This document shows positions 49,179 through 61,912 of a DNA stretch of 64,000 nt, piece after piece. The stretch is from Nymphaea colorata (taxonomy: Eukaryota; Streptophyta; Magnoliopsida; Nymphaeales; Nymphaeaceae), in the NCBI RefSeq assembly GCF_008831285.2, contig NC_045139.1, positions 5,308,704-5,372,703 of the forward strand, in the 5' to 3' direction. A model generated the notes under the pieces. It worked only from the letters and a program-made list of their open reading frames with translations. It ran no database searches and had not been told where the DNA came from. The translations under genes and the position numbers were made by a program. The number at the start of each line of letters is the position of its first letter. Within the stretch, counting starts at the first letter, position 1.

Positions 49179-49795
49179 TTTATTTATAAATCAGCTGAGT
49201 AAGCTTTTTTTTATTTTGTATTGTTTAAAACACTGAAAAAAAATGCTGCTTTGGCTACAGTTTTAGTATTGAGACTCTTTTTAGGGTCACAAAAAAGAGT
49301 CATCAGTAACATAGGTAGCCGACTGATTTCAATTATATATATATATATATATAATTTGGTCCTGACTTACTTGCTTTAGCTAACTATACTCTTCTGTGAT
49401 TTGCAATATAATATCAATAAATATATTAATTGATGTCCAAACACCCATGATCCATCTAATCATCTTGATTTGGTAGTTAACACATAAAGACATGCACAAA
49501 TGGTTCCTAGCTCAATAATGTAAAGGTCATTGATCAACTATTTTACATGCATACATGTTTGAATTCTTTTGAGAGTAGGACTTCAGTTCAAAATCATAAT
49601 CTTGTATTCTTTTTTAGATGTATATATGAGAACACAACAAGAGAAAGGCTGGATTGGAGGTTCAATTGCTCTTAACTTTATTAATTTCCAGGCCTTTATC
49701 CCAAAACCAATTAGTGCAATTGTGTCATACATGAGCATTAGCCGATTATATTGTGCTTGCTAATCATGTCTAATATTGTTGAGTGATTGATTTAG
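48840..49795 (+). other. Intron of RLK copy C
   Basis: 956-bp phase-1 intron with GT at 48840 and AG at 49794-49795. It holds a CT tract and TA microsatellite (49115-49175) and a second TA run (49334-49353). It shares little with the introns of A and B, which agrees with C being the older duplicate. Nothing coding is seen. Confidence 0.82.
49115..49175. repeat. (CT)n(TA)n microsatellite in RLK C intron
   Basis: CT for 25 bp, a short break TGCA, then TA for about 32 bp. Confidence 0.92.
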
Positions 49796-50142
49796 AATTT
49801 GGGATGGCTGGAAAGGTGTCAGCCAAAGCCGATGTCTACAGCTACGGAATTCTTCTGCTGGAGGTGTTTACCAGAAGAAAACCTACTGATGAACCATTTG
49901 ATGGGAATTTTAGTTTAAGGAAATGGGTGGCTGAAGCATTTCCAGTCGAAATTTCAGATGTCATTGACAGCCATCTTCTGGATGAAAGCAACAATACCAC
50001 AACTGAAAGATCAGCTGCTAGGAATGAGCTACTGATGATGATCATGGAGATAGGCTTGTCGTGTTCAAGGGAGTCTCCAAATGAGAGAACGGAAATGAAG
50101 GAAGTGGTTGCAAGGCTAAGAAGGATACGACAGAAGACTTGA
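49796..50142 (+). CDS. RLK copy C, exon 2: kinase C-lobe end
   Basis: 115 codons: KVSAKADVYSYGILLLEVF, then RRKPTDE (A and B have GRKPTDE), RKWVAEAF, SCSRESP and RLRRIRQKT, ending at TGA 50140-50142. It ends five residues before A and B and is uninterrupted. Confidence 0.86.
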
Positions 50143-50149
50143 AGAATGA

Positions 50150-51372
50150 CAAAAGGATAATTCAACTACATCAGTATGTACAATTGGATTTCTGGGGCAG
50201 GATGGCAGTTACCAATAGGCACAATTTAATATCACTCTTCTTCTAGTTTGAAGATGCAATTACTATATTTTTTATGTGCTGGTTGTGGGTGTGAAAGTTG
50301 AAACTTGAACTAGGAGAAGGATGAGATCTTAAGAAAATAATCCAAAACATGTCAAGGTTTTTTTGTGATTAAACACTTGAGGATAGTAAAGTAGGCCTTT
50401 AGGCAATTCGGCTTATAATGGAACCTTGAATTTGACCTGGTTTGACAAAGAACCTGGCTTGGTTCTCACTGCTGCAGGAGAGGAAGCAACCCTATCTGAA
50501 ATTAACAACGTTGAAAGCAATAACAGCATTCTCACTCATTTTGTTGGCCAATTCATTCCCAAATGCCATTTCCAAGTAAAAAGCTCGTTGACCATGTGGG
50601 TGAGTGCAGTGGACCTACGATTCGGTAGAGAACCGAAGCTCCGAATCAATTTCTTTTCTCCCAGGGGTATAAGGTTTGTTTTTAGTGCCTTAAGAGTACT
50701 ATCACAACTATTATGCTTCAACTCGTGCATTGGTCTCCCCTTTTTGTAGCACTGGACGTTGACACCACTGACACTCAAAATAAACATAGTTGACATTGTC
50801 ATTCTACATATATAAAAAACAATAGCAAAGTCAGAATAATTATTCAAACTAAAGCTCACCAAACATCATAGTGCTTAAGACTATCACTTTTTCCATTCAA
50901 GTGTTAAAAAAACGGCATAAATTCACCAAAAATATGAGATACAATTTGTACAGCCAAAAGCCCAATTCAGTGGGTTGCACACATGAACATGAACATGTAG
51001 ACAGACATTTATATGCATTGATCGAACATGAAAAAAGACGGAATGCAGCATGCATGCTTGGAAAAGGAAGGTTGATGTATATGCATACACAGATTTTGTA
51101 GCTTGCGAGCTTTAGACACCTAGTAGTTGAGTGATTAAACTATAATAAATGCAGAAAAAATCATCAAACTCAAAGAAGGTCCAAACTTTGACAACTTATG
51201 ACATTTGGTAATCCATGGACAAGAATTTTGGAAGTTGAATGGAGGGAGGAAGGGTGTTTGAAAAGGGCGGACCTTCTTGGGTTTCTGATAATCGATCTTT
51301 CCCAGGTAAGTCCTCGACGACAGGATTGTAGGTGGAAATCTGTGGTTCTCATCATCAAGATTCAGAAGTGGA
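50150..51372. other. RLK C 3' intergenic region
   Basis: Short frames only (50426-50749 plus, 50536-50862 minus), overlapping each other and without recognisable motifs. No gene is supported. Confidence 0.5.
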
Positions 51373-53040
51373 CGTTGAGCAACTCTCAATTCAGATGATA
51401 AATAGAACACCAATAATCAAGATCGCTTCAGGGGTTTTTGAAAAGATGAAGTAGCCCTTTCGTTGGACTGTGATTCGCTGTTTCATTGGAGACTTATAGA
51501 AGAAGAGCATTGTTTATGCTTACATTGCTAATGATCTGATAAGCTCATGGAGACAAGTTGCAAACCCTAAGTTCTCTTTCTTAGGGAGGTATGCTTTCCT
51601 TGTAAGGGTTCACAATGAGGAGCAACTCAGGGTAGTTTTTAGAAGAGGGCAATGGAAACTGGGTGGAAGAGTGATGGTTGCCAGTAGATGGGATCCAAGG
51701 TGTTCCTTATCTATTGAGGAGAATATGAGAGTGTCAATCCGGATTAGGGTTCCCAATTTGCCAGTATTTTTGTGGAATCAAAGCACTTTCCAAGCTATTG
51801 CCTGAGCGCCATAGGGAGAATCGATGTCAAGCATGGGGCTTGCAGAATTTGTGTGCAGGTAGCAATGGATTTCAGTTCAAAATCCGTGGTTGAATTGGAA
51901 TTGAAAGAGGGAGAAATTGTTCTTCAAGAAATCGACTATGTGAGTAATATTAAAATTTCCTCGCCTTTCAAAGCGAATATATACTCGTATGACAAGTCGG
52001 TGAAGAGTGAAACAATTGTTGGTTTCTTCTCAAGAGGGTGTGGCAAAGAAAGATGGGTGGAAGGAAGTGAAGATCTATCATTATGTTAGGAGAGCTAAGG
52101 AGTGGCGGGGAGGGAATATGGAAAAAATTTTGGGAAAAAATGAGGAGTTAATAAAGGAGAGACCCAGATCAAAAGCAGAACCAGAATTGGGGGGACAACA
52201 AGTTTCGGTTTCTCCATAGGCAGATGGAAGTTGAAAATGAACGTTAGACCCAGAAAGATTGGAATGCAGAGATTGATTTGCAGGAGACCAGATCAATTGT
52301 GGGGTAACGAGAAGATAGAGAAGAAGATGGAGAATCAATTGATAACAAAAAGAACCGAAGGGGAGAACCCCTCATCAGGTTTGATTCTTTCTCCTCCATT
52401 TAAAATAATGAAAGCGATTGATGATACTTTCACAAGGGGGAACATGAGTCCAGGGTAATGAGGATAGGGTGAGGCAGGAAAAGGGGAAACAACCAACATT
52501 TATTGGCTAATGCAGTTCCATTTTTCTTCACCTCATATGTCTAATAAGGTAGGAATTAGCCTTCCACTAGCTGCTATGAAAACAAATCGGTTGAGTCTTT
52601 ATCTCCTATCCTAATTTCAAAACAAGTTCAGATCTGACAAACATATGTATATGTATCATTTCACATTCTTATTGGATCCCACTGGAACAATGGACTCCCA
52701 TTCTCATTCAACTTATGAAAATGCATGACCAATCTAAAGTCTAAACCCGTTTGCTCCAAATTTCTGCACCAAAAAATGGAGCCAAAATCAGGACAAGTGG
52801 TAATTGAACTTATTAAATCGATTTACATACCTAATCAAAATGGATTCGCAAAACCCAATTAGTGATGTTTCATGACGATGGTCAGGTCAGCAATGGGACT
52901 TGGGTCGAAATCCAAGCAGATGGAGTCCGAGATCCAGAATGGAGAATTCCTAGTGCCACCAGGAAGCATCTGGCAACTCACAAAAATAAACCTAACTTTT
53001 GTTATTATAAAAACCACACAGTTGTTCCACGATAAACAAC
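51373..53040 (+). mobile_element. Decayed retroelement ORF1 (DUF4283-type), copy 1
   Basis: Conceptual reading gives RWTVIRCFIGDL, SIVYAYIANDLISSWR, FLVRVHNEEQLRVVFRRGQW, then KLGGRVMVASRWDP and VPNLPVFLWN, followed by a frame ARICVQVAMDF-like and ELELKEGEIVLQEIDY (51830-51950). This order matches DUF4283, the gag-like N-terminal domain of plant LINE ORF1 and related polyproteins. The frame is broken several times. The remaining 1 kb is shared with 60351-61912. Confidence 0.65.
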
Positions 53041-53264
53041 CCATCTTAACAACCAAATTAATGTTTTAAACATCAATTCAAATAAAAAAAAAAAAAGGTT
53101 AAAAACACCGCCTGATGCGCACGCATTATTCCAGTGCTGTCAGCGTGCGCCTCACACTAACTTTTAGGTGCGTTTGAAGGTCCGGTGCATATCGGTGGGC
53201 ACTAATTTAACAACATTACTTAAAACGCTAAAAACTAGTCAGTCAAATAAAATGCGAAAAGACA

Positions 53265-53303
<39 letters not shown>

Positions 53304-53959
53304 TCAACAATGAACCCATTTTTCTAGTATTTCCTTTTTCATGTTTTTCACCTTTTTTGTGTGTTTCTGCACTTTTTGGTTACTAGATTTTTATTTTCAG
53401 AATTTTTTGCATTTTATTTTCAAGATTTTGGCCACCTGTGTATTTCTTTTTTTGGCTGAAAGATTAAAGAATAGTTGTTTTAAAAGTTGCCAAACTCTTG
53501 CCAATTTTTACTCATAAAAAAACAATTTTACGGTTTTATACCTGTACAAAACCTTGCCATTTAAAACCCCAAAACAATATTTGTAGCTATGGTTCTAAAT
53601 GACATCAAATGAAGTTAATGCTATCAAAACTAACAAGAAGAAATTGCTTCCGATGTAAACATCCGTGGGCACTTGGCAAATTTGTGGAGGTTCTAAATGA
53701 GGTACGTAATTTCTAAGTTTGAAACAGCATGCTTTCATTTGATTATTTAAAAAATGAATCCTCAGACGCCGCAAGCATGATCAAATTCCTTCGGATCAGT
53801 AACCAAATGATCGATCCAAATCTATTTAACGTCTAAGCGTAGTTATAAGCATTAAAAATTATAGCTCAGTAAAAAAACTGTACATTTGAACCCCCAAAAA
53901 AAACCCGGTTCACCTGTGAGAATTGGGTGATCCAAGAGTCTACAATCTTATGCTTCGGA
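53041..53959. other. A/T-rich DNA with poly-A run
   Basis: An A run of about 32 at 53270-53300 precedes a TTTTTC-rich block of the A/T-rich repeat type. It could be the tail of an inserted retroelement. No gene. Confidence 0.45.
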
Positions 53960-55085
53960 TCTGAAAATTTTGTCCAGATCTGAAAATCTTATGTTTGGAT
54001 TATTCTTTTTCTCCTCTGATGAACTTGTGTTCTTGATCGTTGTCCTTGTCGTCTCAAACTTGGGAACAACTAGGCCCATATATAGGAGACCAAAATTAAG
54101 AACTTTTCCATTGGAACATCTCAATCAGTCTTTGAGATTTGAAAACTTTGGTCACTAAATTGGTTGTGACAATATTTTGCGAAAAAAAAAGATCAATTTT
54201 GACAATTTCTGTAAATCCATGGAAAAGTCGAAATTTTTTATCTTTTCCTCTATGCTTAAGTTTTCCAAACGTCACATTATTAGAAATTGCTAAAAGATTT
54301 GGTTTTTTGAAAGTTTAGTAAGTAAAAACTTTTGGTGGCTTATCAATTCAGAGTTTTAGATTTAGTGTCTTAGCTCTTCTTATCACTTTCGATCAACTCT
54401 CTATATTACTTGCAGCAGTGAAATATTTTTTCTTTAGTGAAATAAAATGTGATCAGATTGGAGCTTTCAATAGTCAAATTTCAAGGTCATGTACAGTTCG
54501 CATCATCCAGACTCTGCATATGACATCTAACAATAAGAGCTAGCATGAATAAATATGACATTCTTAATGACTTCTGTCAAATTTTCGTGCCTTTCTTGGA
54601 CTGTTGAATTTTACATGCTTTGACCACGGATGATCAGTTGATTTCTAAGCCAAATAAAAAGTGAAACAGTATTTATCAAAAAGAAGTAGCATTTCTACTT
54701 TTAACAGCCTCTGCCAGGAGTTCGCCGAAAATTTATGTAGATTTGTGACTATGACATATATATATATATGTATATATGTCATACTTACAAATAATATCAT
54801 GGAGTTTCAAACGGTGAGGTTATTCTCGAGTATAATACGGCGAGCTCGAAAAAAATGAGAAAAATATGGTAAATTTTTAAAAATTTTTAAAAACTAAAGA
54901 TGAGCAAAAATTAAAATAAGTGAGAAACTAGTAACACAAACATGAAATGATAAGTAGATTTGCAACAAATAAAAAAATAAAAAATAAAAACTGTTGGGCA
55001 TTAAAAAAGCTGAAAAAATGAAAAAAGTGAAAAAACAGGAAAAAAAAGGGTTAACACGTTTTTTTTTTCATTTATACTCCGAAAC
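53960..55085. repeat. 1.1-kb direct repeat, copy 1
   Basis: Matches 56930-58110. Shared words include ATGAACTTGTGTTCTTG, CATATATAGGAGACCAAAAT and TGCATATGACATCTAACAAT. A shorter relative lies behind RLK A at 14832-15060. Confidence 0.7.
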
Positions 55086-56140
55086 AAATGAAAAACAAGT
55101 CATATCCAAATTTGAATCCAAAATCAGATTCCACAATCCGAATCTCATCCAAATCCAATTTTTTTCCTCATCCAAAATCAGATTTCATAATTTGAATCTG
55201 ATCTAAATCCATTTTTTTCTCATCCTAGTCTGAATCAGAAATCAGATGTCACAATCAGAACACGATCTGAATCCTATTTTTATATTTGAATCTGAATCCA
55301 AAATTTTGAACTGCTGACTGATTTACAAAATATAAGAGCATTGAATATAGAATGTTATTTAAAACTAAGTCCGATCTGGGACTGATCGGATATTTTTGTG
55401 TTTCTGAATCTGAATTCAATTGGACATTTTGTATAACTGAATCCGTATGGATCGGATATGTATGCATATTTGAATCTGAATCTATTTGGATGTCGTTTCT
55501 CAATTTCAAATCCTATCTGATTTTTTTAGTTGATTAGTAAATTTCTTTTCTTCATTCAAATGTTTTTGGAGCAGTTAGCTTGGACATGCAATTCAAATCA
55601 GACATATTGACATGCTTAGGTTGAAGCTTCCCCACTCCAACTGACATGTTTCACCATTATAAACAGGGGACGAGTCTAATTGTGTGTGTCAAGTGGATAG
55701 AGTTGTAAACGAGTCGAGCCAACTCAAGCTCGACTCAAATTTGCTCTGTTAAGCTCGAGCTTAACTCAAAACTCATGATTATAAATACGTCGAGTTCAAG
55801 TTACATAAACTTGATTTTATTAAACTTGAGTAAACCATTTATCTAGGTTTTTTTTTTTTTTGTAATTTTTAAATTTAAAACCAAAAAAAGAAATCAAGTC
55901 AAATGATGAGTTGGTAAACAAGCTTTAACGAGTCAAGCTCGAGCTGTGGGTTGGTCTATCGAATCGAGTTCAAGCTGACTTTGTATAGCTAAACTCGAGC
56001 TCGAGCCAAGCTGAACGAGCTCATTTTTTACTCAGCTCATATATAACCCTACAAGTGTATCAAGAGTGTGCAGAAGTGGTGTGAGGTGCCTGTATAGTGA
56101 AAGTTCTCACGGCATGAGCAAGTGTTAATGATTCACAAAT
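55080..56140. repeat. Third copy of the distal block
   Basis: Matches 29490-30190 and 33540-34250, including CACTCCAACTGACATGTTTC and ACCATTATAAA. It lacks the RLK-linked part, so this portion also behaves as an independent dispersed repeat. Confidence 0.65.
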
Positions 56141-56593
56141 GTAAACTTAATCGTTGGCATTTTAGAAAAAAAAAAATCTATTTGGCTTCTGTAAACATTC
56201 ATAAAAACATTATGGCCTGTGACAGTCGGTTCTTGGATTGTTTGTTTACACCGGATGTTCTAAAAACAAAATTTAGACTTGGTCGCGTGTTTGTTTGAGG
56301 AGATCTAATTGTATTTTCTGAACTTCATCCATTCCACCTATTATTTGTTTGGGTCGGATTGGCGGTCTATAACGTACATAAGAACTTTGGTCCGATCCGT
56401 ATTCATATGTCAAAAATTGAATAAAACGAAAAAAGATGAGAGAGTTTGAGTGTCACAGACGTTCATTTTGGCGTCTGCTTACCCTCATATGCTGGACAAA
56501 AGTGTCTCAAAGGTGCATTTTGGGACCATTCATCCATGAAAGCTATAATAGACTAAGAAATTAAAGAGAAGACTTCCAATTGGGCTCTGATCC
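56141..56593. other. Non-coding DNA
   Basis: No recognisable gene or repeat. Moderate AT content and only short frames. Confidence 0.4.
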
Positions 56594-56745
56594 AATGGCG
56601 GAGTAATGTTGTAGGCACACCGGCCCATCAAATTTACTTTATTTGCATATAAGTGCTCCTTAAAGATTGAAATTTAAACTTAGAGTATTCTTTAAAGGTT
56701 GAAGTTTAAAGACAAAAATTTCTGACTCCACTCTGACATGGAGTG
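56594..56745. mobile_element. Short TIR element, GGCAGAGCCA family, diverged
   Basis: From ATGGCGGAGTAATG to TTTCTGACTCCACTCTGACA, AT-rich interior. The ends are imperfect. Confidence 0.4.
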
Positions 56746-56929
56746 CTGACTTGTAATCAATTCCCTTTAAGGCTGATTGGGAATGCGATCAATCCCCTGT
56801 CGGCTTGGATTATGATTTCATTCCTCATTCTTGGGTGGCTTCTTCCTACATCATACCTATTGTTTCCATCATCGAAATCGAAAGACACAACCTGTATCAG
56901 GGCTTCCTTTGTTGTGGGAGTCTCTCTTC

Positions 56930-57758
56930 CAGGACATGTTGGGATTATTCTTTTTCCCCTCTAATGAACTTGTGTTCTTGCTCGTTGCCCTTATCGTCTC
57001 ATACTGGGAAACAACTAGGCCCATATATAGGAGACCAAAATTAAGAACTTTTCCATTGGAACATCTCAATCAGTCTTTGAGATTTGAAAACTTTGGTCAA
57101 TAAATTGGTTGTGACAATATTTTGCAAAAAAAAAAAGGAAAGAAATTCTGGAAATTTCTGCAAATCCATGGAAAAGTCGAAATTTTGATCTTTTTCTATA
57201 TGCTTAAGTTTTCCAAAGGTCACATTACTAGCAATTGTTAAAAATTTTGGTTTTTTGAAAGTTTAGTAAGTAAAAAGGTTAAATAATTATATTTATCTGT
57301 TCTAACTATGATTGAATTTCGAAATTGATTGGATTCCTTGAAACTTTTGGTGGCCTATCAATTCAGACTTTTAGATTTAGTGTCTTACCTCTTCTTATCA
57401 CTTTGGAAAGACCCTATATTATTTGTGGCAGTGAAGTCTTTTCTTTTTAGTGAAATAAAATGTGATCAGATTGGAGCCTTCAATCGTCAAATTTCTAGGT
57501 CATGTACATTTGGCATCGTCCAGACTTTGCATATGACATCTAACAATAAGAGATGGCGTGAATGAATTTGACATTCTTATTGACTTCTGTCAAATTTTCG
57601 TTCCTTTCTTGTTTGAATTTACATGCTTTGACCAAGCTTGATCATTTGATTACTAAGCCAAATAAGAAGCCAAACAGGATTTATGAAAAGGAACTCGAAT
57701 TTCTACTGGAGGTCGTCAAAAATTTATAACTTGCTATTTTTTAAATTCAAAATCTGTC

Positions 57759-57802
<44 letters not shown>

Positions 57803-58110
57803 TAGTTACAAATAACATCACGAAGTTTTAAACGGCAAGGTTATTCTCGGGTATAATGCGGCTAACTTGAAAAAAATAAAAAAAAGAGAAAAATAAGGCA
57901 ATTTTTAAAAATTTTAAAAAACTGAAAATGAACAAAAATAAATAAAATAAGTGAGAAACTAGTAACACAAACATGAAAAATAAACAAATTTGGAACAAAT
58001 AAAAAATAGAAAATGAGAAAAAAAACCAGTTTGACATTAAAGAAAACTGAAAAAAATGAAGAAAGTGAAAAAAAATAAAAAAATGAAAAAAAAAGTTAAA
58101 AACGGCTTAA
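56930..58110. repeat. 1.1-kb direct repeat, copy 2
   Basis: Same order as copy 1, with TA microsatellite expansion at 57763-57800 and an A-rich 3' end. Confidence 0.7.
57763..57800. repeat. (TA)n microsatellite
   Basis: Uninterrupted TA run inside the 1.1-kb direct repeat; only 20 bp long at the matching place in copy 1 (54756-54775). Confidence 0.92.
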
Positions 58111-58233
58111 AACGTATTTTTCCATTTTTAACATTTTTTTCAAAAAAAGATGTTTTTTAAAGTTTTAAATGGTCAGTTAATTTATCGCCTTTTTTTCGAG
58201 TTTTTTTTTAAAAACATACGTTTTCTATGACTA

Positions 58234-58352
<119 letters not shown>

Positions 58353-58529
58353 TGTACATACGCACATATGATAGAGTTTTTAATTATGATTATCTACCAA
58401 AGTTTCTTATTAGCTATCTCTATTGTATGATACTTGCAGGCCAGTAGGGAACAATTTGAGGGGTTTGTATCTTTTGTTATTTATTGTTTTTCTGGAGTCC
58501 TGGGATTGGAGTTGGGAGTAGGCTTGTTA

Positions 58530-58820
58530 TTGTATCCGATTCAGATAGGATACATCTTGAACTATATCTGTTTTTTTTATATTAACATAACCATATTCAA
58601 ATTCAGATTCGAATACAAACAATGGATCTAAAATCCAATATAACAATCTGAATTCAAATTTTGAATCAATTCTGTCTGATTTTCAAAATGTAAGAGCATT
58701 GGAATATAAGAATTTTATTTAAACTTAAATCCAATCCATATCTGAATCTGAGTCCGAATCCAGTTGGATATATATGTACATCCAAATATGAATCAAGATC
58801 CAGTCAGATGTCGTTTTTGG
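58530..58820. mobile_element. ATCCGAATCC-type repeat, truncated copy
   Basis: Carries CGATTCAGATAGGATACATC and TCTGAATCTGAGTCCGAATC. Both ends are unclear. It directly adjoins repeat copy 2 at 58833. Confidence 0.45.
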
Positions 58821-58832
58821 AGCTAGACGTTG

Positions 58833-59780
58833 GTGGTTGTTGGCTTGCATCAGCTACCTATCTTCCACAGGAAGATATGATTGTGATATTTTTACAGTCT
58901 TATTTGAAATAATTGCTTATTTGTGTGCTTTAACTTATGGATGCTGGATTTTTGTCATTCCGGTAACATAGGGATCCAAATACTAGAATCAGTATGTGAC
59001 GGTCAGATCAACTCGGTGATTAATTAGCATACTAATTGTGTGAGCATCAGAAATATAAGTGAAGCATACTAATTCTGTGATTGAATTTTTATACTCATGT
59101 ACAGGCCTGAATGTGATAAAGAACATTTTGGAAGCACTTTGATAAAATTGAAATCCATTTAATTGATTAAAGCATCAATAAAATATGTCACAAAACATTG
59201 CCAAAAGAAAGCTCATTAAGTTCATGTTTTTTTGTTGCTAGGATTTTCGATTGTTGGTTTTTTGGATTTTGCCTAAATCAATAAGCTACGTTAATGCTTT
59301 GAGATATGACAGCAGTGACTATTAAAATTCCACAAAGATATTATATATCAAGCCAAAATTGTTAGTAGTAAGTTAGACTGATCCACAGTTACTACACAGT
59401 AGGGACGCAGGCTGGGGCCTTGGCCCCCCACCATCAAATTTTAAAAAAATTCAAACATTGATATTTAAATTTCATAAATTTTAGTTTAACGTATATAAAA
59501 AAATTGAAAAAATCTATTTTGGTCGATATTAAAATTTGAAACTGTATTTCGGTTCTGACACACACGTTCTAACATATAGAGCACTGATATGCTTGTGCAA
59601 GTAATGTTGATCTTAGTTTTCTTGTGAATTAAATAATCACTAATTTACATTTCATGCATGAGTCTTTTTCAACTGCCCGCCCTTTCTTCGTAAGTTCAAA
59701 TGCAGAAACAGTACAAAAGAAAAAAGCTTGGGCTTCTTTTTCAAAGAAATCAAACGTGGGTGGGTCCGGCACTTACAACA
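58833..59780. repeat. Dispersed repeat unit, copy 2
   Basis: Starts with the same 20 bases as copy 1 and ends with TTTTCAAAGAAATCAAACGT, near 59755 (copy 1 near 43985). The middle is deleted. Confidence 0.65.
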
Positions 59781-60345
59781 TTTAGGAAGCACTTTGATAA
59801 AATTGAAATCCATTTAATTGATTAAAACATCAGTAAAATATGTTACGAAACATTGCCAAAGGAAAGCTCATTAAGTTCATGTTCTTTTGTTGCTATGATT
59901 TTCGATTGTTGGTTTTTTGGATTTTGCCTAAATCATTAAGCTATGTTAATGCTTTGAGATATGACACCAGTGACTATTAAAATTCCACAATATCTAACAA
60001 GATATTATGTATCAAGCCAAAATAGTTACCACACACACCAGGGACGGAGGCAGGGGCCTTGGGCCCCCTCCATCAAATTTTAAAAATTTCAAACATTGAT
60101 ATGTAAATTTCATAAATTTTAGGTTAACTTATATAAAAAAAATTGAAAAATCCTATTTTGCCTCCGTTAAAATTTTGAAACTATTGTTGCGTTCTGACAC
60201 ACATTCTAACATATGCAGAACTGATATGCTTGTGCAAGTAATGTTGATCTTATTTTTCTTGTGAATTAAATATTTGAGTACTGGTTATGCTGTAAGTCGC
60301 CTAAGAAATGATTGTCAAATAATATGCTTTTTGGCTCCTTCAATA
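59781..60345. repeat. Dispersed repeat unit, copy 3 (partial, tandem to copy 2)
   Basis: Repeats from TTAGGAAGCACTTTGATAAA to ATATGCTTTTTGGCTCCTTC and then joins the ORF1 remnant at 60351. Confidence 0.65.
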
Positions 60346-60350
60346 ATATG

Positions 60351-61912
60351 CCGTTGAGCAACTCCCAATTCAGTTGATAAATGGAACATTAACCAGTAAT
60401 CAAGATCGCTTCAAGGGTTTTGGAATTGATGAAGCAGCCCTTCCGTTGGACTGTGATTCGCTGTTTCATTGGGGACTTGTAGAAGAAGAGCATTGTTTAT
60501 GCTTACATTGCTAATGATCTGATAAGTCCATGGAGAAAAGTTGCAAACCCTGAGTTCTCTTTCTTAAGGAGGGAAGCTTTCCTTGTACGGGCTCATAGTG
60601 AGGACGAACTCAGGGGAGTTTTTAGAAGGGGAGAATGGTTGCCAGCAGACGGGATCCCAGATGGTCCTTATCAATTGAGGTGAATGTGGGATTGCCAATC
60701 TGGAAGAGGGTTCCTAATTTGCCAGTATTTTTATGGAATCGATGCGCTTTCCAAGCTATTTCCAGAGCTCTATAGGGAGAACAGACAGAAGATGACATCC
60801 ATACTCAATCGATGTCAAGAATGGGGGCTAAGCAATTCCTCCCATTGCAAAGCCAATATATACTCACATGGCAAGTCGTGTCGAATTAATCAATTGGTGG
60901 TTTCTTCCCAAGAGGGTGTGGGAAAGAAAGATGGGTGGAAGGAAGTGCAGATCTGTCATTATGTCAGGAGAGCTAAGAATTGGCAGGGAGGGAATAAGGA
61001 AAAAAAATGGAAAAAAATTTGGAGTTAATAAAGGAGAGACCCAGATCAAAAGCAGAACCAGAACTGGGGGATAACAAGTTTCGTTGAAAAGGAACGTTAG
61101 ACCCAGAAAAATTGGAATACAGAGATTGATTTACAGGAGACTAGCAATTGCGGAGTGAGTTGAAGGGGAGAATGACTAGCAAATAATGGAAAGAACATGA
61201 ACATTGATTTTGTTATGATGAACGACTCACACCACCAGGTTTGTCAAGAAGAGAAAATGGAAGAACAGCTGGTGAGAAAGGGAAGGCGATTGATGATGCT
61301 TCCACATGGGGGGAACATGAGTCCAGAGTAACGATGATAGGGTCGAGGCAGGAAAGGGGGAAACATCCAGCATTTATTGGCTAATGCAGTTCCATTTTTC
61401 TTCACCTTATATGTCTCTAATAAGGTAGGAATTAGCCTTCCACTCGCTGCTATGAAAACCAATTGGTTGGGTCTTTATCTCCTATCCTAATTTAAAAACA
61501 AATTTAGATCAGACGTTCATATGTATATGTGCCTATTCAGCTCCTAATTGGATCCCACTGGCACATTGGACTCCCATTCTCATTCACTTATGAAAGAGCA
61601 TGACCAATCTAAACCTGTTTGCTCCAAATTTCTGCCACCAAAAATGGATTCAAAATCAGGTCAAGTGGTAATCGAACTTTTTAAATCTATTTAGGTACCT
61701 AATGAAAGAGGATTAGCAAAACCAAATTAGTGATGTTTCATGAGGATGCTCCGGTCAAGAATGGGACTTCGGTTGAAAATTGAAATCGAACCAGATGGAG
61801 TCCAAGATCCAGAATGGAGAATTCCTAGTGCCACCAGGAAGCATCTGGCAACTCACAAAAATACACCTAACTTTTGTTATTTTAAAAACAGCACAGTTGT
61901 TCTATGATAAAC
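60351..61912 (+). mobile_element. Decayed retroelement ORF1 (DUF4283-type), copy 2
   Basis: A direct repeat of 51373-53040, beginning with GTTGAGCAACTC and ending with TGCCACCAGGAAGCATCTGG plus about 60 bp. It has internal deletions relative to copy 1, for example around 60630, and several stops. The readable piece at 60684-61028 keeps the VPNLPVF-like region only in part. Confidence 0.65.

Larger units (their letters stand above)
46181..50142 (+). pseudogene. LRR receptor-like kinase copy C (subfamily XII, non-RD), one in-frame stop
   Basis: Exon 1 46181-48839, intron 48840-49795, exon 2 49796-50142. Coding length is 3006 nt, exactly 1002 codons, so there is no net frame change. The sole interruption is TAG at 47162-47164 (codon 328), where B has AGG at the same position between identical flanking codons. 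The frame before it extends upstream of 46181 to 46013, but the start at 46181 is preferred because it matches copy B and opens a signal peptide. As read, translation would give a secreted stub of 327 residues with signal peptide, N-terminal cap and about ten LRRs, without transmembrane helix or kinase. It is the most diverged of the three, with a shorter intron and a shorter C-terminus (RLRRIRQKT). A recent nonsense allele, an assembly error, or recoding cannot be told apart here. Confidence 0.88.

Noticed and set aside
50426-50862. Overlapping frames of about 107 codons on both strands behind RLK C
   Set aside because: Mutually overlapping, no motifs, and no similarity to each other or to other copies in the window.
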